A stretch of 64,000 nt of DNA from Paraburkholderia heleia NBRC 101817 (lineage in GTDB: Bacteria > Pseudomonadota > Gammaproteobacteria > Burkholderiales > Burkholderiaceae), in assembly GCF_000739775.1 (NCBI RefSeq), contig NZ_BBJH01000005.1:52910-116909 (forward strand), in the 5' to 3' direction. Shown in pieces: positions 42,127-52,285 of this stretch (the stretch's first letter is position 1; every line of letters starts with the position of its first letter). Below the pieces are notes generated by a model. It did no database searches, was not told the DNA's origin, and worked only from the letters and a program-made list of their open reading frames with translations. The position numbers and the translations under genes were made by a program.

Positions 42127-43113
42127 TCAGCGTAAGTCGATTGTGCTGCCCGCAGCGAGTGCAGCTGACGCAGAGCCGGGCGTGTGCGTCCGGAAGCGGC
42201 GCGGCGGCGCGAATGCGTATGCGCATGCGCATGCAAGATTGAGCGCGCCTCCAACGATGAACAGCGCGTCAAAACCTTGTCCGAAGCCCCATGACGTGGT
42301 GGCGAGTGCCGCGCCTGCCAGCATGCCCGCGTGATGTGCGAGGCCGGGGCAGCCCGTACCGCAGGCCCGCGACGCCCGGCCGCCGCGTATGAGCGTGGGG
42401 AGCGTCAGGTAGTCGAGCACGGCGAATGCGGGTGCAGCGAGCGCGGTCCACGGCGCGAGGCAATCGAACGTGAGGGCGGCAAGCAGCGCGCCGCGCAATA
42501 CGAAGAGCACGAGCAGCGCGCGCCGGTATTCGATGCGATCGGCCAGCCCGCCCAGGAGGCTCACCGCGGCGAGTGGCGTTACGGCCCGCGTCACGGATAG
42601 TGCAGCGCCGCCGCAGACCGCGAAAAACTGGAAACGCGCGAGCATGCCGCTCGACAGGCCCGCAAGCAACGCGGGTGCGATGAGCAGCATGCCGTTGCGC
42701 CACGTCGGCGCGATTGCATCCGTATGCATCGACCTAGCCGCGATATCACGCGTGCGCCACAAGTGCGCGCACGCAGCGCCGAGCAGGGCGACGCCGCCCA
42801 GAATGAGCGGTGTCTGCGCGAGCGTTGCGCCGGCGCGCGCCCCGGCGCTCGTCGCCGCCATCGTGAGTGCGAGTGCGCTCGCGATCGGCATGGTGGGGTG
42901 CGTGGTGAAGCAGCGCGCCAGCGTGCCGGGAATCAGCGCCATCGCAAGCAACGCAAGCGCGCTCGCAGCGAACGCGGCAAACGGCGCGCCAGCGTGCATT
43001 GCCGCGATCATGACGCCTGCCGCGAGTGCGCTCGCGCCGCCCGTGACCGACGCCCAGACACCCAGCGGTCGTACCGCGTGCATCACGGTAAGGCGGCGCT
43101 CGCGCGGCATCAT
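42127..43113 (-). CDS. Short MFS-like membrane protein in the amine oxidase operon
   Basis: 328 residues from ATG 43113 (MMPRERRLTV), or fewer from 43083. About nine to ten hydrophobic segments are seen, e.g. GVWASVTGGASALAAGVMIA, GMLLIAPALLAGLSSGMLAR, and a GQGFDALFIVGGALNLACAC segment near the C-terminus, with an MFS-like loop ADRIEYRRALLVLF. Normal MFS proteins have 12 helices in about 400 residues, so it is short or has lost part of its N-terminal domain. It starts 7 bases after the amine oxidase stop. A role in amine or acid transport is likely but unproved. Confidence 0.6.
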   Translation of the reverse strand: MMPRERRLTVMHAVRPLGVWASVTGGASALAAGVMIAAMHAGAPFAAFAASALALLAMALIPGTLARCFTTHPTMPIASALALTMAATSAGARAGATLAQTPLILGGVALLGAACAHLWRTRDIAARSMHTDAIAPTWRNGMLLIAPALLAGLSSGMLARFQFFAVCGGAALSVTRAVTPLAAVSLLGGLADRIEYRRALLVLFVLRGALLAALTFDCLAPWTALAAPAFAVLDYLTLPTLIRGGRASRACGTGCPGLAHHAGMLAGAALATTSWGFGQGFDALFIVGGALNLACACAYAFAPPRRFRTHTPGSASAALAAGSTIDLR

Positions 43114-43120
43114 CGTGTGC

Positions 43121-45103
43121 TTAGGGCTTGCTGTGGCAGCACGATTTTGCTTCGGGCGCGTCGGCGCCGTCCTGCACGCTGTGCGGATCGCGCCCGCCTG
43201 GCAGGTCCATTGCGGGATTGCCATAGAAGAAGTTGTTGGGCTTGAGCATGAAGCCCGCATACTCCACCGGCATCACGGGGAAATCTTCGGGCTTGCACAC
43301 GTGCGTGTGGCCGAAGCTGTGCCACAGCACGATGTCCTCGTTCTCCACGTTGCGGTTCGCTTCGATATAGCGGGGCAGGCCGTCGCCGCCCGCATGCTGG
43401 TTCGGGTAGTCGCCGCTCGCGTAGCGCTGCGTCGTGTCGTACGGCGTGACCCACACGTGGCGCGTGGCAAAGCCGCCGCGCTGGCGCACCTTCGAGTTGG
43501 GATCGGCGAGCATGAGCGGCGAGTCGTTGATGATGAGCTTGTAGCCCGGATTCGCGCCCACGCGGTTTTTCACGTTCGGATTCACGACTTTCCAGAAGCG
43601 CCCGGTCTGGCCGTTGGCGTTGCGCGCCGCTTCCTGCTCGGTCTTGAGCACGCGCTTCGTCGTATCGAACACGTTGCCGTACGGATTCTCCGCACCCATC
43701 GCGCGCGGCACGAATTCGTGCTCGGTGACGGCGTTCTTCTCGCCATCCACCATCATGTGCAGGCGCGCGTTGAAGAAGTGTTGATGGGTCGGGCCGCCGA
43801 GGCTCTCGGTGACCATGCCGCCCCACGGGTACGTGTCGCCATCGGCCACCGCCGAGGTCTGGATGATGCCCGTGAGCTTGCATTCGAGCTGGATCGTGCC
43901 GTCCTGATAGAAGTACCAGTAAAAGCCGTAGTCGTAATTGCCCACGGTTGCGAAGAACGAGATCACGAGGCGGCGCGAACGGCGCATTTCGAACACGCCG
44001 GTGCGGAACTCGTAGTGTTTCCAGAGCGTGCCGTAATCTTCCTCGTGCAGGCACACAGCATTCTTCATGGTGAAGCCGTTGCCGAAGTCGTCGGCGGACG
44101 GAATGTCGAAATAGCGGATCGTGCCGAGGCAATCGCAACCCAGTTCGAGCTGGTTCGCGAGCTTGCCGAGTCCGTATTCGCCCGCATCGAACGCGCTTTT
44201 CCAGTAGTGGTTCGTGGTGGGGTCCGAGTAGGGCACGCACATCTCGGTCACGCTCGCGCGGTAGACGATAGGGCGCGCTGCGTTCTTGCCGTCGTCCCAT
44301 GTGATCTGGTGCAGCACGAGCCCTTCGCGCGGCGTGAAGCCCACGCGGAATTTCCAGTTCTGCCAACTAACCTGCCAGCCGTCTATCGTGAAGCTCGGGC
44401 CTTCGGGTTGGCTGATGGAGAGCGGCTTGACGCTCGCGCGCGGCTCGCCGAGGCTAGGCGTGTCGTAGTTATGTTTGGCGCGCGGAATGGGGATGATGCG
44501 GCCGTCGTCGATCAGCTCGATCACCTTGTGCGCGAGCAGGTCCACCACGGCGACGACACCTTCGATGGGGTGCGCGTAGCCATTGTCGGTCAGGGACTCG
44601 CGGTAGTAGCTCACGCAGCGCACGAGGCGGCGGCCGTTTTCGTTCGGGCGGTCGAACGCGCCAGCGGAGAACGGATCGACCTGTACGCGCTCGAGTTCGT
44701 CTTCGGTGAGGCCGCGCTTTTTCACGGCCTCGCGCCATGCCGAATCTTCCTTGACGATGCGCTCCGCATTCATGAAGTCTTCGATCATCACGGGCGGCTG
44801 GCCATATGGCGCGCTTTGCAAGGCGAGCGCCTTGCGCGATTCCACTTTCTTCTCGCGCAGGTCTACGACGAATTCGAGCGTCTGGCTGCGGGTGCGATCG
44901 ATCGCGACGACGAAGGCGCGGCGCGAGTAGTAATCGCCGTGCTTGTAGGCGAGCACCTCTGCCTTGGCCGGCTCTCTCAGTTCGGTGACGGGAAAGCGCC
45001 CATATTCATCGAGCTGCTCCGCGGCTTTCACGATGTCACAGGCAAGCTGCATTTCGGCGAGGCTCAACGGGTCGAGCGGATGCGCGTTCGGATTCGTGTT
45101 CAT
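43121..45103 (-). CDS. tynA: Copper-containing (TPQ) primary-amine oxidase
   Basis: 660-residue copper amine oxidase that turns aromatic primary amines into aldehydes with H2O2 and ammonia. The tyrosine that becomes topaquinone is Y390 in VGNYDYGF; copper ligands are H440 and H442 in THQHFFNARL and a late His in HSFGHTHVCKPEDFPVMP. No signal peptide is seen, so it is the cytoplasmic type, like the Arthrobacter enzymes and unlike E. coli TynA. The start is ATG 45103 or 45109; the open frame goes further upstream. It forms an operon with the MFS-like and aldehyde dehydrogenase genes, and is divergent from an AraC regulator. Confidence 0.93.
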   Translation of the reverse strand: MNTNPNAHPLDPLSLAEMQLACDIVKAAEQLDEYGRFPVTELREPAKAEVLAYKHGDYYSRRAFVVAIDRTRSQTLEFVVDLREKKVESRKALALQSAPYGQPPVMIEDFMNAERIVKEDSAWREAVKKRGLTEDELERVQVDPFSAGAFDRPNENGRRLVRCVSYYRESLTDNGYAHPIEGVVAVVDLLAHKVIELIDDGRIIPIPRAKHNYDTPSLGEPRASVKPLSISQPEGPSFTIDGWQVSWQNWKFRVGFTPREGLVLHQITWDDGKNAARPIVYRASVTEMCVPYSDPTTNHYWKSAFDAGEYGLGKLANQLELGCDCLGTIRYFDIPSADDFGNGFTMKNAVCLHEEDYGTLWKHYEFRTGVFEMRRSRRLVISFFATVGNYDYGFYWYFYQDGTIQLECKLTGIIQTSAVADGDTYPWGGMVTESLGGPTHQHFFNARLHMMVDGEKNAVTEHEFVPRAMGAENPYGNVFDTTKRVLKTEQEAARNANGQTGRFWKVVNPNVKNRVGANPGYKLIINDSPLMLADPNSKVRQRGGFATRHVWVTPYDTTQRYASGDYPNQHAGGDGLPRYIEANRNVENEDIVLWHSFGHTHVCKPEDFPVMPVEYAGFMLKPNNFFYGNPAMDLPGGRDPHSVQDGADAPEAKSCCHSKP

Positions 45104-45310
45104 AAGCATTTCGTAAGGAAGACGTTGGGCGCAACAGGGCACGGGACGGTATGCAGAATCCGCAGTCGTCTCACGCGATGTCGATGGGTCAATCGTAGAA
45201 ACGCCGTATTTTTTTCGCGCTTGCAAAACGCGCCAAAGGGGCGATAGAGTGCGCCAGAGATGATCGATGGTTAAGACCATCGGCGCGTACAGGCCCCAAC
45301 GGAGCGAGAC

Positions 45311-46327
45311 ATGAAAAGAGTGCCTGTCAATAGCGGTTTCCCGATGATTCGCGGTGCCGTGATGGGTCCCATCGTGCGTGCACTCGACGCCGCTGGTGCG
45401 GACTGCGATGCATTGCTGGCCGAGTTCGGCCTGAGTCGCAGGCAGCTTTCCAATCCCTATGAAATCGTCGCGCTGGGGCGTTACGTGGGCGCGTTCGAAC
45501 GCGCGGCGCAGGTGCTCAACGAGCCCTTTCTCGGCCTGCGTTTAGGCGCTGAATTGCAGCTTACGGAACTGGGGCCGGCTGGCCTCGTGTTCATGTCGTC
45601 GCCCACGCTCGGCGCCGCAATCCGTAAGTTCACCGATACGCTCGGCTCGTGGCAAAGCGCGACGGCCATGGATCTCGTGAGCGACAATGCGTGGCCGATG
45701 TGGAGCTATCGCATCGCGCATACGCAGATCTGGCCGCGCCGGCAGGACGCCGAATACAGCGTATCCGCCATGTGCCACATGATTCGCCAGGTGCGGGGCG
45801 CGGCATGGACGCCGTGCGAGATTCATTTCGAGCACGCGGCGCCCGAGGACCTCAAGCCTTACTTGCGCCTCTTTCGCGTGCCGGTGCGCTTTCAGCAGCC
45901 GGCAAACGGCGTGGTCCTGCACCCGCGCGATCTCGACACGCCGCTCAAGAGCGCCGATGTGCAGATGGCGCGCATGATGGAGCGCCACGCCACCGACCTC
46001 ATTTCGCGGGACACGATCCCGCATACGCTGGTGGACCAGGTGCGCGATCTCGTGACACGCCGGCTCGCGCGCGAGAAGCTCGTGGTCAGCGATATCGCGA
46101 AAGACCTCGGTCTCTCGGACCGCTCCTTGCAGCGGCATCTCGCCGACGCCGGCACCTCCGTGCGCCAGATCATTCGTGAAGAGCGCGAGCGCAGCGTGGC
46201 AGTGTTGCGCGAGCAGGAGGGCATGACCAATGCGGCCGTGGCCCGCGCAGTGGGTTATGCCGACGCTACGGTGCTATGGCGTGCGACGCGCAACTGGGGC
46301 CGGGTGGGCGCTAAACGTACCCGCTAG
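45311..46327 (+). CDS. AraC-family transcriptional regulator, divergent from amine oxidase
   Basis: 338 residues. An N-terminal Arabinose_bd-like domain at about residues 20-200 (GAVMGPIVRALDAAGADCDA and later FLGLRLGAELQLTELG) is followed by a C-terminal AraC helix-turn-helix pair: ISDIAKD-like VVSDIAKDLGLSDRSLQRHL and MTNAAVARAVGYADATVLWR. It is divergent from tynA with 207 bases between, so it probably activates the amine catabolic operon in response to an aromatic amine or aldehyde. It belongs to the OruR/ArgR-like AraC branch more than to FeaR. Confidence 0.88.
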   Translation: MKRVPVNSGFPMIRGAVMGPIVRALDAAGADCDALLAEFGLSRRQLSNPYEIVALGRYVGAFERAAQVLNEPFLGLRLGAELQLTELGPAGLVFMSSPTLGAAIRKFTDTLGSWQSATAMDLVSDNAWPMWSYRIAHTQIWPRRQDAEYSVSAMCHMIRQVRGAAWTPCEIHFEHAAPEDLKPYLRLFRVPVRFQQPANGVVLHPRDLDTPLKSADVQMARMMERHATDLISRDTIPHTLVDQVRDLVTRRLAREKLVVSDIAKDLGLSDRSLQRHLADAGTSVRQIIREERERSVAVLREQEGMTNAAVARAVGYADATVLWRATRNWGRVGAKRTR

Positions 46328-46639
46328 CACGCAAATCGTGAAAGCAAATTGATGGCTTACAGTAAGTTTGCAAACTGAATAAAGTACGCATTCCCGGTCC
46401 GTCGCATTAATCAGGATGCCAAAGGTAACAACGACCGCTTCAGCGCGGTTAAGTGAAAACCCGCTCCAGCTCTGGCGCACTTTATCGAGTAATTGGCGCG
46501 TTGCGCCAAGTTGGCGAATTTATTAGCTGCCTACCATGCGCTCAATCCGAATCGGGAAATTCGATTCGCCGAGCGCCAGAGGCACGCGGTTCTTCATCGT
46601 GTCGTGGCGAACCCAGAACAGACACCAGCAGAGGCAACG
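46328..46639. other. Intergenic region before the APC permease
   Basis: About 310 bases, AT-richer than the flanks, with no supportable gene. It should carry the permease promoter. The GAGGCAACG ribosome binding site ends it. Confidence 0.45.
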
Positions 46640-48091
46640 ATGAACGAACCGTATTCTCCCGCTCACCTCGTTGGAGACGACGCGGCAGTGGACTCACAGC
46701 GCAGCCTGCTCGGGCTTTGGCAGATCGTCTTCCTCGTCATTTCTGCAGCGGCGCCGCTTACTGGCATGCTGGGCGCGGTCCCGCCGGCCATCAGCCTTGG
46801 CAACGGCGCGGGTATTCCCGGCGCATTCGTGATTGCGGGCGTGGTGCTGCTCGTGTTCAGCGTGGGCTTCGCTTCGATGAGCCGTCACATCGTGCGCGCC
46901 GGCGCGTTCTACGCCTACATCACGGCGGGTTTCGGCCGCCCCGTGGGCATGGCCGGCGCACTCGTCGCGTTGCTCTCGTACACGAGCATCCAGATCGCGC
47001 TGTACGGCCTGTTCGGTTTCTTTTGCACGGTAGTGCTCGGGCCATTGATGCATGGTTCGCTGCCGTGGTACGCGTATTCATTCGTGTGCCTCGTCGTCGT
47101 GCAGTTCACCGGCATTCGCGGCATCGATCTGAACAGCCGTCTGCTCGGCGTGCTCATGTGTCTCGAACTCGGCATCCTGCTGCTGCTGAGCCTCGCGATC
47201 GTGATTCATCATGGCGGACCGAATGGCCTCACGCTCGCGCCGTTCTCGCCGCGTCACGTATTCAGCGGCCACCTCGGCATCGCGGTGATGTTCGCCCTCG
47301 CGTCGTTCATCGGTTTCGAAGCCACGGCGATTTATGGCAAGGAGTGCCGCGACCCGAAGGTCACGGTGCCGCGCGCCACCTATGTTTCCGTCACGCTGAT
47401 TCTCGTGTTCTTTGCGTTCGTCACGTGGGCCATTGTTTGTGCCTACGGCATCAGCAATGTCGCGGACGTCGCGACGAAACAGCCGGGCGACTTCTGGTTC
47501 ATCCAGTCGGCGAAGTACCTGGGCGGCGCCATGACCACGACGATGAGCTTCCTGCTGCTTTCCAGCATCTTCGCGAGTCTGCTGTCGTTTCACAACACGA
47601 TCGTGCGTTACATCCACGCGCTCTCGGGTGAGGGGATCCTCCCCGCGGTGCTCGATCGTCTGCATCCAAAGTATGGATCGCCGTATCTCGCGAGCTACCT
47701 GCAGACGCTTTCGGTTGCCGTGCCGGTGGGCCTTTTCGTTTTCGCGGGCAGCGATCCGTTCAATATCGTCTTCAGCTGGGGCTCGGCGCTCGGCACCATC
47801 GGGATCGTCATGCTGCAGGCCGTCACGAGCTTTTCGGTGGCGGCGTTTTTCTACGCCACGAAGAAGGATACGCGTCTGTGGCACGCGCTCCTCGCGCCTG
47901 TGCTGGGCGGCTGCGGTCTGCTCTCCATCGGCGTCGTGCTGATCGGCAATCTCGACGCGCTCGCCGGTTCCGATAGCCCCGCCGTACGTGCGTTCCCGTG
48001 GGTCGTGCTTGCCGTGGCGCTGATCGGCGTGGTGATCGCCTTCGTGCTCAAGCGTTCGCGGCCGGACATCTACGCGCGGTTCGGTCAATAA
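46640..48091 (+). CDS. APC-superfamily amino acid/amine permease
   Basis: 483-residue membrane transporter with about 12 helices. The first core helices IVFLVISAAAPLTGMLGAVP and FYAYITAGFGRPVGMAGALV, and ASFIGFEATAIYGKECRDPK (the APC helix 6 region), define the family. The last residues are hydrophilic (KRSRPDIYARFGQ). The position beside the amine oxidase regulator suggests uptake of an aromatic amine or amino acid. The ATG at 46640 is supported by GAGGCAACG. The gene continues into a porin gene on the same strand after 141 bases. Confidence 0.88.
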   Translation: MNEPYSPAHLVGDDAAVDSQRSLLGLWQIVFLVISAAAPLTGMLGAVPPAISLGNGAGIPGAFVIAGVVLLVFSVGFASMSRHIVRAGAFYAYITAGFGRPVGMAGALVALLSYTSIQIALYGLFGFFCTVVLGPLMHGSLPWYAYSFVCLVVVQFTGIRGIDLNSRLLGVLMCLELGILLLLSLAIVIHHGGPNGLTLAPFSPRHVFSGHLGIAVMFALASFIGFEATAIYGKECRDPKVTVPRATYVSVTLILVFFAFVTWAIVCAYGISNVADVATKQPGDFWFIQSAKYLGGAMTTTMSFLLLSSIFASLLSFHNTIVRYIHALSGEGILPAVLDRLHPKYGSPYLASYLQTLSVAVPVGLFVFAGSDPFNIVFSWGSALGTIGIVMLQAVTSFSVAAFFYATKKDTRLWHALLAPVLGGCGLLSIGVVLIGNLDALAGSDSPAVRAFPWVVLAVALIGVVIAFVLKRSRPDIYARFGQ

Positions 48092-48232
48092 CAACACGCG
48101 AGGGACGCGCTTCGCGCAAAGCCCTCGATTCACGAAGTTCCTGACTCGTGTGGCGCGCCCTCCGGCGCCGCGCTTCCGGCCGCGCACGCGCATGCAGCGC
48201 AGTGGGCCGCCTTTCTTCGAAAAGACATCGAC

Positions 48233-49444
48233 ATGGCAATGATCGTCAATCGCACCGCGCTGGCGCCGGCTTTGTGCGCCCTCGCGATGAGCGCACATGC
48301 GCAATCTTCAGTCACGCTCTACGGCACGGTGGACGCGGGCCTTATTTATTCGACCAACCAGCAGACCACGCACGCGGATGGCAGCACGAGCGGTCACGCA
48401 AACTGGCAACTGGGCGGCGGGAACCTCGTACCGTCGCGCTGGGGCCTCGCGGGAAGGGAGGACATCGGCGGCGGCACGAGCGTCAACTTCACGCTCGAAA
48501 ACAGCTTCTTCTCGCAGAACGGCGCGCTGCTGCAGGGCGGCACGCTCTTCAACCGCAACGCCTGGGTGGGCGTGGCGAACAGCCACTACGGCACGCTCAC
48601 GCTGGGCCGCCAGTACGATCCGTTCTCCGACGATCTGGGCGTCTATGTGTCGAGCAACAACTGGGCGACGCTATACGGCTCGCATTTCGGCGACGTGGAC
48701 AACCTCAACGAAGCGTTCAACTTCAATAACTCGATCAAATACGTGAGCCCGAGTTTCGGCGGCCTCACGCTAGGCGGCCTGTTCAGTTTTGGCGGCGTAG
48801 CAGGGAACTTCTCACAGAACCGCGGCTGGTCGGTGGCGGCCAATTACGCCAATGGGCCGATTTCGCTTTCTGCCGGCTACCTCGAGTTGCGCAATCCGCT
48901 GCAGGCGGCGCTGGGCGGCGAGACCGGCTATATCGGCGATTTCAGTTGCAGCAATCCGGGTGCATCGTACTGCGAACTGCAAAATGCACAGCGCGTGAGC
49001 ATTTTCGGCGCGGGTGGCTCGTACGCGTTCGACAAGGTCAGCGTGGCGCTCAGCTATACGCATACGCTTCTTTCGCAGAGTCTGTATTTCGCGGATGCCG
49101 CGCGGCCGCAGGGCGCGGACATCGCGTTCGACATTGCCGAGCTGAACACGTCGTGGCAATACTCGCCCGCGCTTCAATTCGGTTTCGCCTACATCTTCAA
49201 CAACGCGCATCCGGACGGCGGTTCGTCCACACGGCTTCAGCAGATCAATCTGGGCGCGGTCTACAGCCTCTCCAAGCGCACCGCGGTTTATGCGGTGGCA
49301 ATTGGCCAGAAGTCGTCGGGGGCGGGTCTTGGGATCGACGCCGCGCGCGGTGCGACGCAGAATCTGGCGCAGATTCCGAACCTCGTGAATTCGAACACCG
49401 ACAAGCAGCTTGCCGTGATCGCGGGCATTCGCCACAACTTTTAG
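48233..49444 (+). CDS. Gram-negative porin
   Basis: 403-residue porin with a short signal peptide (MAMIVNRTALAPALCALAMS, cleavage AHA|QSSVTLYG). It shows SRWGLAGREDIGGGTSVNFT, FTLENSFFSQNGALLQGGTL, GTLTLGRQYDPF and the terminal AVIAGIRHNF. It is a homologue of the porin at 35945 but belongs to a different subgroup, with a disulfide-like CSNPGASYC loop. Placement after the permease hints at an outer-membrane route for the same substrate; that is inference. Confidence 0.92.
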   Translation: MAMIVNRTALAPALCALAMSAHAQSSVTLYGTVDAGLIYSTNQQTTHADGSTSGHANWQLGGGNLVPSRWGLAGREDIGGGTSVNFTLENSFFSQNGALLQGGTLFNRNAWVGVANSHYGTLTLGRQYDPFSDDLGVYVSSNNWATLYGSHFGDVDNLNEAFNFNNSIKYVSPSFGGLTLGGLFSFGGVAGNFSQNRGWSVAANYANGPISLSAGYLELRNPLQAALGGETGYIGDFSCSNPGASYCELQNAQRVSIFGAGGSYAFDKVSVALSYTHTLLSQSLYFADAARPQGADIAFDIAELNTSWQYSPALQFGFAYIFNNAHPDGGSSTRLQQINLGAVYSLSKRTAVYAVAIGQKSSGAGLGIDAARGATQNLAQIPNLVNSNTDKQLAVIAGIRHNF

Positions 49445-49564
49445 GCGAACGGCCGCGGCGCAGCATGATGCGCCGCGGCAACCCGCGGCGCGTACACGCT
49501 TCGCGCGACGCCCGCGCCGTTCGGCAGTAGAATGTTCGGGTCCGCTTTTCGTGTGAGCCCGCGC

Positions 49565-50304
49565 ATGAAAGTTGCCTTGTTCGTCCCTTGCTTCATCGAC
49601 GCGTTCTACCCCGAGGTGGCAATCGCCACACTGGAACTGCTGGAGCGTTTCGGCTGCGAGGTCGACTATCCGCTCGAGCAAACCTGCTGCGGCCAGCCCA
49701 TGGCCAACAGCGGCGCGCAGGCCGAGGCAGCCGGCGCAGAGCGGGTGTTTGCGCGCGCTTTCGCGGGTTACGACTATATCGTCGGGCCTTCGGCGAGCTG
49801 CGTGAATCACGTGCGCGACCACTTCACCGCGATCGAGCAGACCGACGCCGTGCGCAAGGTGCGTGAGAGCACGTATGAACTTGTCGAGTTCCTGCATGAC
49901 GTGCTGGGCGCGCGCGAATTCCCCTGGGCCGAATTTCCCTGGCGCGTGGGTTTGCACAATAGCTGCAGTGCGCTACGCCATCTGAAGCAAGCTTCGGTTT
50001 CGGAAATCGCGGGTCCGGCATTCTCGAAGCCACTCGCGCTGCTCGAACATGTGAAAGGCATCGAATTCGTGCAGCCGGCGCGCCCGGACGAATGCTGCGG
50101 TTTTGGCGGCACGTTCGCCGTGACCGAAGAAGCAGTGTCGGTGCGCATGGGGCAGGACAAGGTAGTCGATCACGTGAGCGCCGGCGCGCAATACATCGTG
50201 TCCGCCGACATGTCCTGCCTCATGCACCAGCAGGGCTGCGCCGAGCGCATGAGCGCGGACATCCGCTTCATCCATATTGCCCAGGTGCTCAACGGAGCGC
50301 GCGA

Positions 50305-50308
<4 letters not shown>
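49565..50308 (+). CDS. lutA: Lactate utilisation protein LutA (LldE), CCG-domain Fe-S subunit
   Basis: 247-residue subunit of the LutABC L-lactate oxidation complex. It has two CCG cysteine-rich domains: TCCGQPMANSG and later DECCGFGGTFAVTEEAVS with SADMSCLMHQQG. The N-terminus KVALFVPCFIDAFYPEVAIA is the family start, so ATG 49565 is used. Its stop overlaps lutB. Confidence 0.93.
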
Positions 50309-51685
<1,377 letters not shown>

Positions 51686-51699
<14 letters not shown>

Positions 51700-52273
51700 G
51701 GCGTTTCTCGCGCGCGTGCGCGCCGCGCAACCGGCGCACGAACCGTTGCCCGAGGTGCCGCTGTTTGAAGCGCCCTCGGGCGATCTGCGCGAGCGTTTTG
51801 GCGCCGCGCTCAAACTGATGGGCGGCAGCGAGACGCAGGTGCAAAGCGCCGCCGATGTGCGCGCGATGATCGTGCGCCGGTTTGGCAGCGAGGCGCGTAT
51901 CGCATCGGCCACGCCGGAGATGCCGGGCACGCGCGAGATCAGCGCCGCCACGAAGCCGGCTTCGCTCGAAGACGTCGACGTGGGCGTGGTGCGCGCGCGC
52001 TTCGGCGTGGCGGAAACGGGATCGCTATGGCTGAGCGAGCGCGAGTACGTGGTGAACGCGCTCGGTTATATCGTGCAGCATCTCGTGGTGCTCCTCGATC
52101 CCGCACAGCTGGTGGCGGGGCTGCAGGACGCGTACCGGCGCGACGATTTTCGCAGCGCGCGCTACGCGGCGCTCGTCACCGGGCCGTCCGCGACGGCCGA
52201 TATCGAAGGCGTGCTGATCCAGGGGGCACAGGGGGTGAGGTCGTTGACGGTGGTGTGGCTGCCGGCGCCGTGA
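51686..52273 (+). CDS. lutC: Lactate utilisation protein LutC (LldG)
   Basis: 195-residue LUD-domain protein with the pattern ARFGVAETGSLWLSEREYVV and TGPSATADIEGVLIQGAQGV. The third subunit of LutABC. The ATG at 51686 has GGAGG a few bases upstream and lies within the end of lutB. The operon has no adjacent lactate permease or GntR-type regulator; control is not visible. Confidence 0.92.
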
Positions 52274-52285
52274 CGGTTGCACGCC

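Noticed and set aside
42470..45247. A 925-codon open frame on the plus strand, antisense to the amine oxidase and MFS-like genes
   Set aside because: It is His/Arg/Ala-rich with no motif or ribosome binding site. High-GC codon bias of the real minus-strand genes keeps this frame free of stops; tynA on the other strand has full catalytic motifs.
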